This document shows positions 1 through 8,755 of a stretch of 64,000 nt of DNA, piece by piece. The stretch lies in contig NZ_AUGU01000014.1 of assembly GCF_000422825.1 (NCBI RefSeq), positions 1 through 64,000 on the forward strand, in the 5' to 3' direction. The DNA comes from Nocardioides insulae DSM 17944. GTDB taxonomy: Bacteria > Actinomycetota > Actinomycetes > Propionibacteriales > Nocardioidaceae. The position numbers and the translations under genes are program-made. Under the pieces are notes generated by a model, which saw only the letters and a list, made by a program, of their open reading frames with translations, did no database searches and was not told the origin of the DNA. Numbering within the stretch: position 1 is the first letter of the stretch; every line of letters begins with the position of its first letter.

Positions 1-31
1 GCCGAAGGGGCAAGGGGTCCGCCCCGTGGTC

Positions 32-1381
32 TCACCCCGAGACCAGCTCCGACTCGCGGTCGGGAGAGGGCCGGTGGCCGAGGTCGGCCGTGGGGACGTC
101 CTTGGTCTCGCGGGCGGTGAGGGCCGACACGGTGGCGATCAGGGCGACCACCGCGGTGAAGCCGGAGATGACCACCCAGCCCCCCTCCTGTACCCCGCCG
201 AGCGCGGTGACGATGGACGGCGCGAAGCCGGCCAGCAGGAAGCCGATCTGGGTGCCGATCGCCATGCCGGAGAAGCGCACCCTGGTGTCGAACATCTCCC
301 CGTAGAAGCATGGCCAGACCGCGTTCGCCGCGGCGTACCCGCCGGCGAAGGTCAGCACCGCGAGGACGAAGATGACCACGACGTTCTCGCCGCTCATCGA
401 GAGCATGTAGAAGGGCATCAGCACCGCGCTGGACAGTGCGCCGTAGATGAAGACCGGCTTGCGACCGATCCGATCGGCCAGGATCCCGAAGAGCGGCTGG
501 GAGAACAGCGCGACGAAGTTGGCTGCGACCACCAGCCACAGGGTGATGCCGCTGTCGAGGTCGACCTCCTCGCCGTAGGCCAGGGCGAGGTTGCCGAAGA
601 CGGTGGAGATCGCGGCGATCGAGGCGCAGAAGATCACGCGGAGCACGTCGGCCCAGTGGTCGCGCATCAGGATCGCGAGCGGGAGCTTGGCGATCTCGTT
701 GTTCGCCTTGGCGTCCTCGAACTCGGGGGTCTCGTGCAGGCCACGACGGATGAAGTAGGCCACGATGACCACCAGCGCGCTGCACCAGAAGGGGATCCGC
801 CAGCCGTAGCTGTACTTGATCTCGTCGGGCAGGGCGACGACGGGGATGAAGATGAGCGCGGCCAGGATCTGACCGCCCTGGGTGCCGGTGAGCGTCCAGG
901 AGGTGAAGAAGGCCCGGCGGTCGTCGGGTGCGTGCTCGAGGGTGAGCGAACTGGCGCCGGCCTGCTCGCCGGCCGCGGAGAGCCCCTGCAGCAGCCGGCA
1001 GAACACCAGCAGCACCGGGGCGAGCCAGCCGATCGTGTCGTAGGTGGGGAGGCAGCCGATCACGAAGGTGGAGAAGCCCATCATGAGCAGCGTGGCCATC
1101 AGGACCCGTTGACGGCCGATCCGGTCGCCGAAGTGGCCCACGAAGAAGGCGCCGATCGGGCGGGCGATGTAGGCGAACCCGAAGGTGGCGAAGGACATCA
1201 CCAGCGCCGAGGCGTTGTCGTCCGGGAAGAACACGTGCGGGAAGATCAGCGCCGCAGCCGACCCGAAGATGAAGAAGTCGTAGTACTCCACGGCGCTGCC
1301 CATGAAGCTGGCCACCGCGGCGCGGACCGGCGTACGCCGGGCGTCCCGGCTGGGGGCTGAGGTGGGGGTGGATCCCGACAT
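32..1381 (-). CDS. MHS-family MFS transporter, probably shikimate/quinate uptake
   Basis: A 449-residue, 12-helix integral membrane protein of the metabolite:H+ symporter (MHS, ShiA/ProP-like) branch of the major facilitator superfamily. The N-terminal half carries the family pattern EYYDFFIFGSA in helix 1 and the loop 2-3 motif GHFGDRIGRQR; the helix 5 region LQGLSAAGEQAG is also typical. The start is ATG at 1381 behind a clear AGGAGG-type site. It lies directly downstream of a quinate/shikimate dehydrogenase gene on the same strand, so import of a hydroaromatic acid is the likely role; that substrate is inferred from context. A hairpin separates the two genes. It could instead carry another organic acid or a betaine. 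Confidence 0.85.
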   Translation of the reverse strand: MSGSTPTSAPSRDARRTPVRAAVASFMGSAVEYYDFFIFGSAAALIFPHVFFPDDNASALVMSFATFGFAYIARPIGAFFVGHFGDRIGRQRVLMATLLMMGFSTFVIGCLPTYDTIGWLAPVLLVFCRLLQGLSAAGEQAGASSLTLEHAPDDRRAFFTSWTLTGTQGGQILAALIFIPVVALPDEIKYSYGWRIPFWCSALVVIVAYFIRRGLHETPEFEDAKANNEIAKLPLAILMRDHWADVLRVIFCASIAAISTVFGNLALAYGEEVDLDSGITLWLVVAANFVALFSQPLFGILADRIGRKPVFIYGALSSAVLMPFYMLSMSGENVVVIFVLAVLTFAGGYAAANAVWPCFYGEMFDTRVRFSGMAIGTQIGFLLAGFAPSIVTALGGVQEGGWVVISGFTAVVALIATVSALTARETKDVPTADLGHRPSPDRESELVSG

Positions 1382-1429
1382 GGGTCCTCCTGGGTGGGAT
1401 GAGCTCGGATGACGGGGACGGGCAGGGTC

Positions 1430-1469
1430 GTCCCATCGGGTCGGGGTGGCGGGCCGCCCCGGATGGGAC
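1430..1469 (-). terminator. Hairpin between shikimate dehydrogenase and MHS transporter
   Basis: GTCCCATC at 1430-1437 pairs with GATGGGAC at 1462-1469, enclosing further GC-rich pairing. There is no clear T-run, so this may be a partial terminator or a processing hairpin that sets the ratio of the two genes. Confidence 0.45.
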
Positions 1470-1472
1470 CGC

Positions 1473-2339
1473 TCAGCGAGCGGCCGTGAGTTCGCGCAGG
1501 TGGGAGAGGACCCGCTCGGGGTCCGCCTCGAGGCCGGTGATGTGACCGAACGCGTCCGCGGCCTGGTAGGCAGCCATGTGGCCGCCGTGCAGGGTGCGAG
1601 CGCCGGCGTCCGCGGCCGCGCGGAGCAGCGCGGTCTCGAAGGGGAAGTAGACGATGTCGGCGACCCACAGGTCGGCGCGCAGCAGGCCGGCGTCCAGCGG
1701 GAGGCCGGGGTGTTCGACCATGCCCATGGGGGTGCAGTTGACCACGCCGTCGCTCAGGGTGAGGAGGGTCTCCACCTTGTCGGGGTGGCTGGCCTCGACG
1801 ACGCTGTTCGGGAACCGTTCGGCGAGCTCGGCCGCGAGCCGTTCGCTGCGGACGGTGTCGAGGTCGACCAGGGTGAGGTGCTCGACCCCGTGGCTGAGCA
1901 GCGCGTCGCTGACCGCGGTGCCGGCGCCACCGGCGCCGAGCTGGACCACCCGGCGGGTGGGGACATCGGGGAGGCCGGTACGCAGGGCGCGGGCGAACCC
2001 GGTGGTGTCGGTGTTGTAGCCCACCGATTCACCGTCCTCGAAGACCACGGTGTTCACCGCGCCCAACCGGGCGGCGGTGGCGTCGAGCCGGTCGAGGTGC
2101 TCGATGACCAGCTGCTTGCCGGGATGGGTGATGTTGAAGGCGTCGTACCCGAGTGCGCGTGCGGTGTGCAGCAGCTCGCCGACCCGGTCGGGGGAGTAGC
2201 CCAGCTCGGAGATGTCGAGGGTCCGGTAGACGTAGTCCAGCCCGTGGTGTCGGGCTTCGCGCATGTGCATCGCGGGGGTCAGTGACGGGCCGACGCCGGC
2301 GCCGATCAGTCCGACGAGGTAGGAACGGGCGGGTGTCAT
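1473..2339 (-). CDS. aroE: Quinate/shikimate dehydrogenase (AroE/QsuD-like), NAD-type
   Basis: A 288-residue AroE-family oxidoreductase interconverting 3-dehydroquinate/dehydroshikimate and quinate/shikimate. Visible are the substrate pocket GPSLTPAMH (17-25), the catalytic lysine in ITHPGKQ (K75), NTDTTGF (109-115) and the nucleotide loop GAGGAG (135-140). After the second Rossmann strand the sequence reads LVDLDT with Asp and no basic residue. This favours NAD+ over NADP+, as in actinobacterial catabolic QsuD enzymes rather than biosynthetic AroE. The ATG at 2339 has an AGGAGA site seven bases upstream and was preferred over an in-frame ATG 51 bases further out that would overlap the operator. 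With the MHS transporter it suggests quinate/shikimate catabolism. Confidence 0.85.
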   Translation of the reverse strand: MTPARSYLVGLIGAGVGPSLTPAMHMREARHHGLDYVYRTLDISELGYSPDRVGELLHTARALGYDAFNITHPGKQLVIEHLDRLDATAARLGAVNTVVFEDGESVGYNTDTTGFARALRTGLPDVPTRRVVQLGAGGAGTAVSDALLSHGVEHLTLVDLDTVRSERLAAELAERFPNSVVEASHPDKVETLLTLSDGVVNCTPMGMVEHPGLPLDAGLLRADLWVADIVYFPFETALLRAAADAGARTLHGGHMAAYQAADAFGHITGLEADPERVLSHLRELTAAR

Positions 2340-2354
2340 GCTGGCTTCTCCTAA

Positions 2355-2376
2355 TGAACGAACTGGTACGTTCGCA
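2355..2376. promoter_or_regulatory. TetR operator candidate in front of aroE-like gene
   Basis: A 22-bp element beginning TGAACGAACT and containing the inverted repeat CGAAC-N6-GTTCG (2359-2374). It sits 16-37 bases upstream of the aroE-like start. The same element, 17 of 22 positions identical, lies 14-35 bases upstream of the tetR gene at 3109-3130. Confidence 0.6.
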
Positions 2377-2453
2377 GTGAAGGGCATCACAGGACGCGAC
2401 CATCCGTCAACCCGATGAGGGTGACGCCGGTCGCGATTTTGCCCGCGGGTCGG

Positions 2454-3095
2454 TCAGCGGGTGGCGAGCCAACCGACGACGACGTCGCCGAGGATCCGGC
2501 GGTGGCGGGTGCGCACGTCGGGTGCGGTCATGTCGCGGTCGAAGAGGAAGTCGAAGGTCGACCGGTTCGCGACCTGGAAGACGCAGTAGGCGCTGATCAG
2601 CATGTGTACGTCGAGCGCGTCCACGTCCTCGCGGATCTGACCCGACTCCCGACCTCGAGCGAGGGTGCGGTCGAGCATCTCGGTCGCCGGAGCGCCCAGG
2701 TCTCGCAGGGACTCCACTCGACGCAGGTTCTCGCCTCGCTGGATGTTCTCCGAGGACACCAGCCGGATGAAGGCCGGGTTGTCGTGGTGGTGGTCGAAGG
2801 TGAGCTCCGCGATCCGGCGGACGGCGTCCAGCGGCTCGAGATCGTCGGCCTCGATCCGTTGCTCCACCTCTCGGATCCGCCGGTAGGCCGACTCCAGGAC
2901 GGCGAGGTAGAGCTGCTCCTTGCCGCCGAAGTAGTAATAGATCATCCGCTTGGTGGTGCGGGTGCGTTCGGCGATCTCGTCGACCCGGGCGCCGGCGTAC
3001 CCCCGCTCGGCGAACACCTCGGTCGCCACCTCGAGCAGGTCGCGCCGGGTGCGCTCGGCGTCGCGTACCCGTTCGACGGGGTCAGAGGTGGCCAT
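2454..3095 (-). CDS. TetR/AcrR family regulator of the shikimate/quinate genes
   Basis: A 213-residue repressor with an N-terminal TetR helix-turn-helix: RRDLLEVATEVFAERGYAGA, then VDEIAERTRTTKRMIYYYFGGKE. The C-terminal helical part resembles TetR_C domains that bind small acids or aromatics. It is transcribed in the same direction as, and 114 bp before, the dehydrogenase gene. A longer start at 3131 is possible, but it would put the operator-like element inside the coding region. ATG at 3095 leaves that element at the same distance as in the aroE promoter. Binding of a shikimate-pathway compound is inferred from context. Confidence 0.8.
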   Translation of the reverse strand: MATSDPVERVRDAERTRRDLLEVATEVFAERGYAGARVDEIAERTRTTKRMIYYYFGGKEQLYLAVLESAYRRIREVEQRIEADDLEPLDAVRRIAELTFDHHHDNPAFIRLVSSENIQRGENLRRVESLRDLGAPATEMLDRTLARGRESGQIREDVDALDVHMLISAYCVFQVANRSTFDFLFDRDMTAPDVRTRHRRILGDVVVGWLATR

Positions 3096-3108
3096 GACGG
3101 CAGGGTAG

Positions 3109-3130
3109 TGCGTACTCCACAGTTCGTTCA
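3109..3130. promoter_or_regulatory. TetR operator candidate in front of its own gene
   Basis: On the minus strand this reads TGAACGAACT followed by a degenerate second half ending GTACGCA. It matches the element at 2355-2376 at 17 of 22 positions and lies at the same distance from the start codon, which argues for autoregulation. Confidence 0.55.
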
Positions 3131-3156
3131 TCCGGTCCCGCGGCCGGCGCCCGGTC

Positions 3157-4515
3157 TCAACCGGTGACCAGATCGCGACGGCGGAACCGGACCAGCGCCG
3201 CGACCACCACGACCACGGCCACGATCACCAGCACCACCAGCGGCGTCGCCGACTGCTCCTCCAAGGGCACGAGGGCGATGCTGCCGAACGGAGAGAGATC
3301 GGTGGTCCAGTCGGGCAGGTCGAGCATCGACCCGAGGAATCCGATGACCATGCCGTAGACGGCGACCACCCAGGCGAGATTGAGCCAGCTCGGTCGGACG
3401 GCGTACCCCGCCGCGGCGACGGCGAGCACGACCGCGATCGCCGGCAGAAAGACCAGGTGTGCCCCGAGCATCGAGCCGAGGTAGGACCACTCCCCGGTGA
3501 CCGCGGCCGCGCCCAGCCCCATCCCCAGGCCCGCGCCGAGCAGGGCGGTCGTGGTCGCGAGCAGCGTGGTGAGCAGGGCGGCGCCCATCCACCGCACCCG
3601 TGCCACCGATCCGGCCAGCATCACCTCGGTGCGACCGGCGGCCTCCTCGCGGGTGAGCCGATGGGCTGCGGTGAGGGCGTAGCAGGCGACCATGAACGCG
3701 TTGAACATCGCGCAGGTGCCCAGATAGCCGTCGACCAGATTGTCCGCGTCGCCGCCCATCGCATCGATCACCAACTGGTTGGACAGGTCGCCCATCGCTC
3801 CGGCGATCGAGTCGTCGCCGGCACCCCGGATCACCATCGCCAGCGCCACCATCAACGACGCCGCCCCCGTCGCGGATCGGCTGTGCTCGGTGAGCTGGTT
3901 GATCACCGCGGCCAGGCCCGCGAAGACGAGCCCCACCATGGCGATCGAGGCGCCCATCAGCGCCGACCCCGCCGACGGGTAGCCGGCCGCGGAGAGGAGC
4001 ACCCAGGAGAGCAGGAAGAGGGCGAGGTTCGCGCCGATCGCCAGCGTCGCCGCCACCGCCAGCGGCGCGTGTCGGCCCACCACGTTGGCCCGGACGAGCT
4101 CCAGGCGCCCCGCCTCCTCCTCGGCCCGGGTGTGCCGTCCGACCAGCAGGATGTTCAGGAACGCGGCGGCCAGCATCAGCCACACCGCGTAGATCATCGC
4201 GAACACGATCGGATAGCTCGGGTCCTCCACGCCGTACCCCGGGCCGCTCATCACCAGCCCGGCAGGCGCCTCCATGAAGCCGGTGATGGCCTCGAGGTCC
4301 GACTCCTCGGGGTAGGCGACCTGGATCGCGTTCGCGAAGTAGCCGGTCATCAGGCCGATCCCCAGCACCCACGCGGGCAGGCGGATCCGGTCCCGGCGCA
4401 GCGCGAGGCGCAGCAGCGCGGCGTACCCGGCGTACGGGTGTGCGCCGCCGTCCTCGCGGATACGCCGCTGCGAGACCGGCGGCGTCCCGCGGACGGAGGT
4501 GGACGTGGTGTTCAT
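3157..4515 (-). CDS. ABC-2 type exporter permease (polyketide-antibiotic exporter family), short form
   Basis: A 452-residue polytopic membrane protein of the family often annotated as exporter of polyketide antibiotics. The N-terminal half shows [39 protein letters not shown] and a helix cluster. The C-terminal half repeats the theme with [25 protein letters not shown] and ends in [11 protein letters not shown]. From memory of the family, usual members are about 530-550 residues. The central Trp-Leu-Ser-Pro-Ile-Gly-Trp segment and one or two helices are absent here, around residues 230-245. The start overlaps the ATPase stop (ATGA), so the two are translationally coupled. Substrate unknown. 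Confidence 0.8.
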   Translation of the reverse strand: MNTTSTSVRGTPPVSQRRIREDGGAHPYAGYAALLRLALRRDRIRLPAWVLGIGLMTGYFANAIQVAYPEESDLEAITGFMEAPAGLVMSGPGYGVEDPSYPIVFAMIYAVWLMLAAAFLNILLVGRHTRAEEEAGRLELVRANVVGRHAPLAVAATLAIGANLALFLLSWVLLSAAGYPSAGSALMGASIAMVGLVFAGLAAVINQLTEHSRSATGAASLMVALAMVIRGAGDDSIAGAMGDLSNQLVIDAMGGDADNLVDGYLGTCAMFNAFMVACYALTAAHRLTREEAAGRTEVMLAGSVARVRWMGAALLTTLLATTTALLGAGLGMGLGAAAVTGEWSYLGSMLGAHLVFLPAIAVVLAVAAAGYAVRPSWLNLAWVVAVYGMVIGFLGSMLDLPDWTTDLSPFGSIALVPLEEQSATPLVVLVIVAVVVVVAALVRFRRRDLVTG

Positions 4516-5426
4516 CGCGCCGTCTCCGCCCCGGCGTACTGACGAAGGAACATCTCCTCGAGCGAGGGCGGGTTGCTGGTCACCCGGACCAGGTCGAGCT
4601 CGGCGAGCGCCTTCATCACCGTGCCGGTGTGCTCACTGTCGAGCGCGAAGCTCACCTGGTTCTCGCTGATCTCGAAGTCGTGGACGCCGGCGATCCCGGC
4701 GAGACCGGAGGCGTCCTGCAGGGTCGTGGCGATCACCCGGTTGCGGGTGAGGTGGCGTAGATCGTCCAGCCGCCCGGACTGCACCGCGACGCCGGAGCGG
4801 ATGATCGTGACGGTGTCGGCGAGCTTCTCGACCTCCGCGAGGATGTGGCTGGAGAGCAGCACGGTGCGGCCCCGTGCGCGCAGCTCGCGGATGCAGTCCT
4901 GGAAGACCACCTCCATCAGCGGGTCCAGGCCGGAGGTCGGCTCGTCGAGCACGTACAGCTCGACGTCGGCCGAGAGCGCGGCCACCAGGGCCACCTTCTG
5001 CCGGTTGCCCTTGGAGTAGGTGCGCGCCTTCTTGGACGGGTCGAGCTCGAAGCGCTCGATCAGTTCGTCACGGCGGGGGACGTCGATCTGGCCGTGGAGG
5101 CGGTGCAGCACGTCGATCGCCTCACCGCCGGTGAGGCCGGGCCAGAGGCTGACGTCGCCCGGCACGTAGACCAGACGGCGATGCAGGGCGACGGCGTCGC
5201 GCCACGGGTCCCCGCCGAGCAATCGGACCTCGCCGGCGTCGGCGCGCAGCAGCCCGAGCAGCACCCGGATGGTGGTGGACTTGCCGGCCCCGTTGGGGCC
5301 GAGGAACGCGGCGATCTCGCCCGGCGACACGGTCATCTCGAAGTCGTCGAGTGCGCGGACCGGGCCGAAGGTCTTGGTGAGGCCCCGGATCTCGATGACC
5401 GGGGCCTCCTCGGAGTTGTTGGTCAT
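4512..5426 (-). CDS. ABC transporter ATP-binding protein
   Basis: A 304-residue DrrA-type ATPase that drives the downstream permease. It has Walker [10 protein letters not shown], the signature region [15 protein letters not shown] (an SKGN/SGGQ variant), Walker [16 protein letters not shown] and the switch His in [12 protein letters not shown]-terminal domain of about 80 residues ends in [10 protein letters not shown], typical of drug-export ATPases. The start ATG at 5426 follows GGAGGAAT. A tetR gene lies 41 bp upstream on the same strand, so regulator, ATPase and permease probably form one operon. Confidence 0.9.
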   Translation of the reverse strand: MTNNSEEAPVIEIRGLTKTFGPVRALDDFEMTVSPGEIAAFLGPNGAGKSTTIRVLLGLLRADAGEVRLLGGDPWRDAVALHRRLVYVPGDVSLWPGLTGGEAIDVLHRLHGQIDVPRRDELIERFELDPSKKARTYSKGNRQKVALVAALSADVELYVLDEPTSGLDPLMEVVFQDCIRELRARGRTVLLSSHILAEVEKLADTVTIIRSGVAVQSGRLDDLRHLTRNRVIATTLQDASGLAGIAGVHDFEISENQVSFALDSEHTGTVMKALAELDLVRVTSNPPSLEEMFLRQYAGAETAR

Positions 5427-5467
5427 GGCGATTCCTCCAGGCGGCGGGACAGGGTGGGAGGTTGCGG

Positions 5468-6118
5468 TCAGGCGCGCTCCCGGCCCGGCGGGTCCTTCAG
5501 ATAGTCGAGATAGGCGTCGAGCATGTCGCGGCTGGTGAGCAGCCCCTGGGTGTAGAGCTCCAGGCCGGGCACGGTGGAGCGGTCGGCGTACCGCGCCCAG
5601 GTGACCTGGGGGTCCTCGCCGTCGGGAGCCAGCGAGTACTCCAGCAGGAGTCCCCCGATCGAGGCGAGGACGAGCCAGCGGGCCCGGGCCGAGGAGTCGA
5701 CCGAGGGCTTGATCAGCCCCTGCGCCTCGCCCTTCTCCAGGGCCGTCTCGGCGTCGGTGATCATCCGCTCCAGGAACGTGTGGGCGAGGTCGCCGCCGCT
5801 GCGCAGGCCGCGCACGAAGTAGCCGATCAGCGGGGTGATGGCCTCCGCGTTGCGGATGTTCGAGAACATCTGACCGACCGGATCCCCCGTGTCGACCTTG
5901 GCCTTCTGCAGGCGCTCGAGCTCGTCGAGGACGTACTGGTCGCAGGCCTCTCGGAGCTCCTGTTTGGAGCCGAAGTGGTGCCGGATCAGGCCCAGGGACA
6001 CCCCGGCCCGTTCGGCGATGGTGCGCAGCCCGACCCCGAACCCCTCGTCTCCGAAGAGCTCGATCGCCGCCCAACGGATCCGCGCGGTGGTGGTGAGATC
6101 GGCTTGCGCTGTACGCAC
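5468..6118 (-). CDS. TetR family regulator of the ABC exporter
   Basis: A 216-residue TetR protein: [19 protein letters not shown] followed by [24 protein letters not shown] is the helix-turn-helix. The C-terminal part ([20 protein letters not shown]) resembles TetR regulators found beside antibiotic-export ABC genes. The likely start is GTG at 6118, though TTG codons just upstream at 6124 and 6127 are possible. No Shine-Dalgarno site is visible, so the message may be leaderless. Two palindromes at and just before the start suggest autorepression together with the downstream ABC genes. Confidence 0.8.
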   Translation of the reverse strand: MRTAQADLTTTARIRWAAIELFGDEGFGVGLRTIAERAGVSLGLIRHHFGSKQELREACDQYVLDELERLQKAKVDTGDPVGQMFSNIRNAEAITPLIGYFVRGLRSGGDLAHTFLERMITDAETALEKGEAQGLIKPSVDSSARARWLVLASIGGLLLEYSLAPDGEDPQVTWARYADRSTVPGLELYTQGLLTSRDMLDAYLDYLKDPPGRERA

Positions 6119-6143
6119 GTACAACAAGCTATACGCGTGTGTA
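6110..6143. promoter_or_regulatory. Twin palindromic operators at the tetR start
   Basis: The first site, TGTACGCACGTACA at 6110-6123, has perfect 6-bp arms. The second, TATACGCGTGTGTA at 6130-6143, matches it at 9 of 14 positions. Their centres are 20 bp apart, about two helical turns, as expected for a pair of TetR dimers on one face of the DNA. Confidence 0.55.
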
Positions 6144-6292
6144 GTCGGAGGACAAGGGGCCGGTCGGCGTCTCTCCCCGCGGTTGTCCACAGATTGCTCG
6201 GAGGCGGTTCCGGGTGGCTGTCCCGGAGGGCAGCCTGGGTGGCCAGTCGGCGGAACCACCCGGTGTTCCGTCCCAACCGACTCGGGGTAGCC

Positions 6293-7033
6293 ATGAACGA
6301 CATCGATGCCATCGCGACTCTGCGGGAGTCGCTCGACGTGGACCAGCAGCGATTCGAGGAGGCGCTGCGTCGCACCGGTCCGATCCGCGCGACCGACCCC
6401 ACCGCCACGGTCGTGGTCCGGCTCGCGGCCGACGGCCGGGTGGACAGGATCGAGCTGGGCCCGGACTGGGTGCGCCACCACACCGGTGCCGAGCTCGGCG
6501 GCGTCGTGGTGGCGACCCATGCGATGGCGGCGGGGGAGCGGATGCGCGCCTATCTCACCGCCTTCGCCGAGAGTGACGGCGTACGCCGCCCGCGGCCCGC
6601 CCCCATCGGCGGCGCTCCGCCCACCGCACCGGTCGCGGGCGTGGCCGACCTCGCCGCCATCGACCCCGGCCCGGTGATGGCGGGGATGGGCGCACTGCTC
6701 GAGGAGTTGGACGCCTGCCTGACCGAGGCACTCGCCCTCGCACAGCGGCAGCAGACGGCGGCGGTGCTGGGCCGGGGACCGGCGGGGATCGCGACGGCCC
6801 GGCTGACGGCGACCGGTGCGCTGGCCGCTCTCGAGCTCGCGGAGAGCAGGCTCGCCGGCGTGCCGGCGAGGATGCTCGGCGGCGAGATCACCGCTGCCGT
6901 CCACGAGGCACAGGAGCAGGTCGGCGATCCGGCCGCGGAGATCACCGAGGCCTCCGGCCTCGGCCGACTGCGCAGGCTGGTGCACGATCCGACCGCACTG
7001 ATCGGCACCCTCGCCGAGGGGGGAGCACGATGA
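6293..7033 (+). CDS. YbaB/EbfC-like protein, first gene of an ESX-like operon
   Basis: A 246-residue protein. Residues 1 to about 100 resemble the YbaB/EbfC nucleoid-associated fold: VVVRLAADGRVDRIELG, then a long helix ending in RMRAYLTAFAE. The remaining Ala-rich helices are not recognised. The start ATG at 6293 has no strong ribosome site. The stop overlaps the next start as ATGA. In actinobacteria such YbaB-like genes often open small operons encoding WXG100-like proteins, and the next three genes fit that pattern. Whether it binds DNA or acts as a chaperone is unknown. Confidence 0.65.
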   Translation: MNDIDAIATLRESLDVDQQRFEEALRRTGPIRATDPTATVVVRLAADGRVDRIELGPDWVRHHTGAELGGVVVATHAMAAGERMRAYLTAFAESDGVRRPRPAPIGGAPPTAPVAGVADLAAIDPGPVMAGMGALLEELDACLTEALALAQRQQTAAVLGRGPAGIATARLTATGALAALELAESRLAGVPARMLGGEITAAVHEAQEQVGDPAAEITEASGLGRLRRLVHDPTALIGTLAEGGAR

Positions 7034-7344
7034 CCCTCGCCGTCTCCCTCGACGCGCTCAGTCGCGACGCCGTCCGCTGGGAGGAGACCGCTGCGGCGCT
7101 CACCCGGATGCGTCACGTGCTCGCCGGGCTGGCACTGCCCACCGCGGAGTTCTCCTTCGCCGGGGCGAGCCCCGCCGGCGCCTACCAGGATCTCCTCGAT
7201 CGACTCGATGACCACCTCGCCGACGGCGTGCGCGCGACCGAGGACGCCGCCACCGCGCTGCGGGCGGTCCGGGCCACCTACGAGACCACCGACGGCGCCG
7301 TGCGTGAGCGGATGCACGAGCAGTGGCGACCGCTGGCCGGCTGA
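7030..7344 (+). CDS. WXG100/ESX-like small secreted-type protein
   Basis: A 104-residue, all-helical acidic protein of the size and helix-turn-helix outline of ESX (type VII) substrates. It starts MTLAVSLDALSRDAVRWEET, in the style of actinobacterial WXG100 relatives. Near the C-terminus it has YETTD, matching the Y-x-x-x-D/E type VII export signal. It lacks a central W-x-G, so it is a divergent member. It is coupled by ATGA overlap to the YbaB-like gene and is probably a partner of one of the operon proteins. Confidence 0.6.
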   Translation: MTLAVSLDALSRDAVRWEETAAALTRMRHVLAGLALPTAEFSFAGASPAGAYQDLLDRLDDHLADGVRATEDAATALRAVRATYETTDGAVRERMHEQWRPLAG

Positions 7345-7358
7345 GAGGAGTGACATCG

Positions 7359-8069
7359 ATGGAGGATCAGTCCGCTTCGGAGATCTGGCAGCGGGTCGTC
7401 GACCTGCTCGCCCGCGTCCGCACCGAGATCGAGGAGATCGGCCACCGACTGGCCGCGCTGGTCGAGAGGATCCCCGATCTCCTCCAGGGCTTGGCGAGGG
7501 GCTTCCTGGCCGCCTGGGAGGTGGCCAAGGGTCAGGTAGAGGAGTTCTTCGCCTGGTTCCACGGGCCGTTGCGCGCGCCTGGCGACCCGCGGGCGTTGTG
7601 GACGAGCGCCGGCGAGTGGAAGTCGGCGATCGGCGACCGTGCCGTGGAGCAGGCGCAGCACATCGACGGTCAGCACGAATTGCTCGCCGACGACACCTGG
7701 GTGGGACACGCCGCCACGGTGTATGCGACCGCCGCACCTGCACAGGCGGCTGCGATGCAGGCGCTCGGGCCTACGTCGGGCGACGTCTCGATGGCGCTGC
7801 GGAGGGTGGCCGGAGGCATCGCGCTGTTCTGGGCGGGAGTGATCCAGGTCGTGGTCGATGTCGTCGCGGGCACCGTCGTCGCAGCCCTCAGCGCGGCCAG
7901 TGTCGTCGCCGCGCCGGCGGTGCCGGCGGAGGTGATCGCCATCTTCGTCACGGCTCTCGCCGCCTCCGGCCTGGCCCTCGGGACGCTGACACTGGGGATG
8001 GCCCTCGGCGCCGAGGGCCTGTCCAACCAGGTCCGGTTCATGCCCACCTGGCCGAGGCTGGCGGGCTGA
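7359..8069 (+). CDS. WXG-motif membrane protein of the ESX-like operon
   Basis: A 236-residue protein. An N-terminal amphipathic helical region (about 1-75) precedes a WXG100-like stretch around DDTWVGHAATVYATAAPAQ, where TWVG supplies the W-x-G turn. Two or three hydrophobic helices follow (about 145-225). It resembles secretion-type WXG proteins fused to a membrane or pore-like C-terminal part. The start ATG at 7359 follows GAGAGGAG. It is fused by TGATG overlap to the next gene. Function unknown; an exported effector or an anchor for one are both possible. Confidence 0.55.
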   Translation: MEDQSASEIWQRVVDLLARVRTEIEEIGHRLAALVERIPDLLQGLARGFLAAWEVAKGQVEEFFAWFHGPLRAPGDPRALWTSAGEWKSAIGDRAVEQAQHIDGQHELLADDTWVGHAATVYATAAPAQAAAMQALGPTSGDVSMALRRVAGGIALFWAGVIQVVVDVVAGTVVAALSAASVVAAPAVPAEVIAIFVTALAASGLALGTLTLGMALGAEGLSNQVRFMPTWPRLAG

Positions 8070-8755
8070 TGGGTCGGCTGCGCCGCTGGGCCGCGCTCGG
8101 CTGGACCGACCGGTGGGCGGCCAGGCGTGAGCAAGCCGCGTCGGGGCAGGGCGGGCAGGGGTCGCTCGGGGCGGTCAGACGCGGCGCGGGGTCACCTCCG
8201 GTCTCGGAGACCCGGCCCACTGTCGATGTCGACGGAATCGTTCGCCGGGCGGAGGTCAGGGCGATGCTGACCTGGGCCTGGTTGGCGATCAGCGTCGCGA
8301 TCGCGATCGGTGCCCTGCTTCTCGGGCTCCTCGGAGACAGGACCACGTGGTGGATCGTCTCGGTCGTGGTCCTGGGAGCGGGGCTCGCGGCGGGCGGTCT
8401 CTGCCTGGCCCTCAACCGCGCCCTCGCGAGGGGGCGGCACGCCACCTCCGGCCAGGTGGGGTGGGCGATCCTGTCGTGCGTGGCTCTCCTCCCGCTGGCC
8501 GTCGTGCTGGGCATCACCGTGGCGCGCACCGGGATGGAGCTGATCCTGACCTCGGAGGCCGGGTTCCTGGTCGCGATGGCGGGGCTGGCGGTGTGTGGCA
8601 GCGTGCCGGTGCCGTTGATGATGCTGCTCGCGCTCCTCCTCGGCCGGACCGCCGCCGATCTCCACCGAGCGCTCCCGCGCCAGGACGCTCCGCGGGAGCC
8701 GTCGGTGGAGGCGGGCGGGGACGTCCCTAACGGACCCCGGACGCGACCACGGTGA
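8069..8755 (+). CDS. Four-helix membrane protein closing the ESX-like operon
   Basis: A 228-residue protein with a polar N-terminus of about 65 residues, then hydrophobic helices near 68-88, 92-115, 128-150 and 158-185 and a charged tail. No family is recognised. Its start ATG overlaps the preceding stop (TGATG), so it is co-translated with the WXG membrane protein and may protect from it or anchor it. The last 29 bp overlap the tail of the convergent cupin gene. Confidence 0.6.
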   Translation: MGRLRRWAALGWTDRWAARREQAASGQGGQGSLGAVRRGAGSPPVSETRPTVDVDGIVRRAEVRAMLTWAWLAISVAIAIGALLLGLLGDRTTWWIVSVVVLGAGLAAGGLCLALNRALARGRHATSGQVGWAILSCVALLPLAVVLGITVARTGMELILTSEAGFLVAMAGLAVCGSVPVPLMMLLALLLGRTAADLHRALPRQDAPREPSVEAGGDVPNGPRTRPR

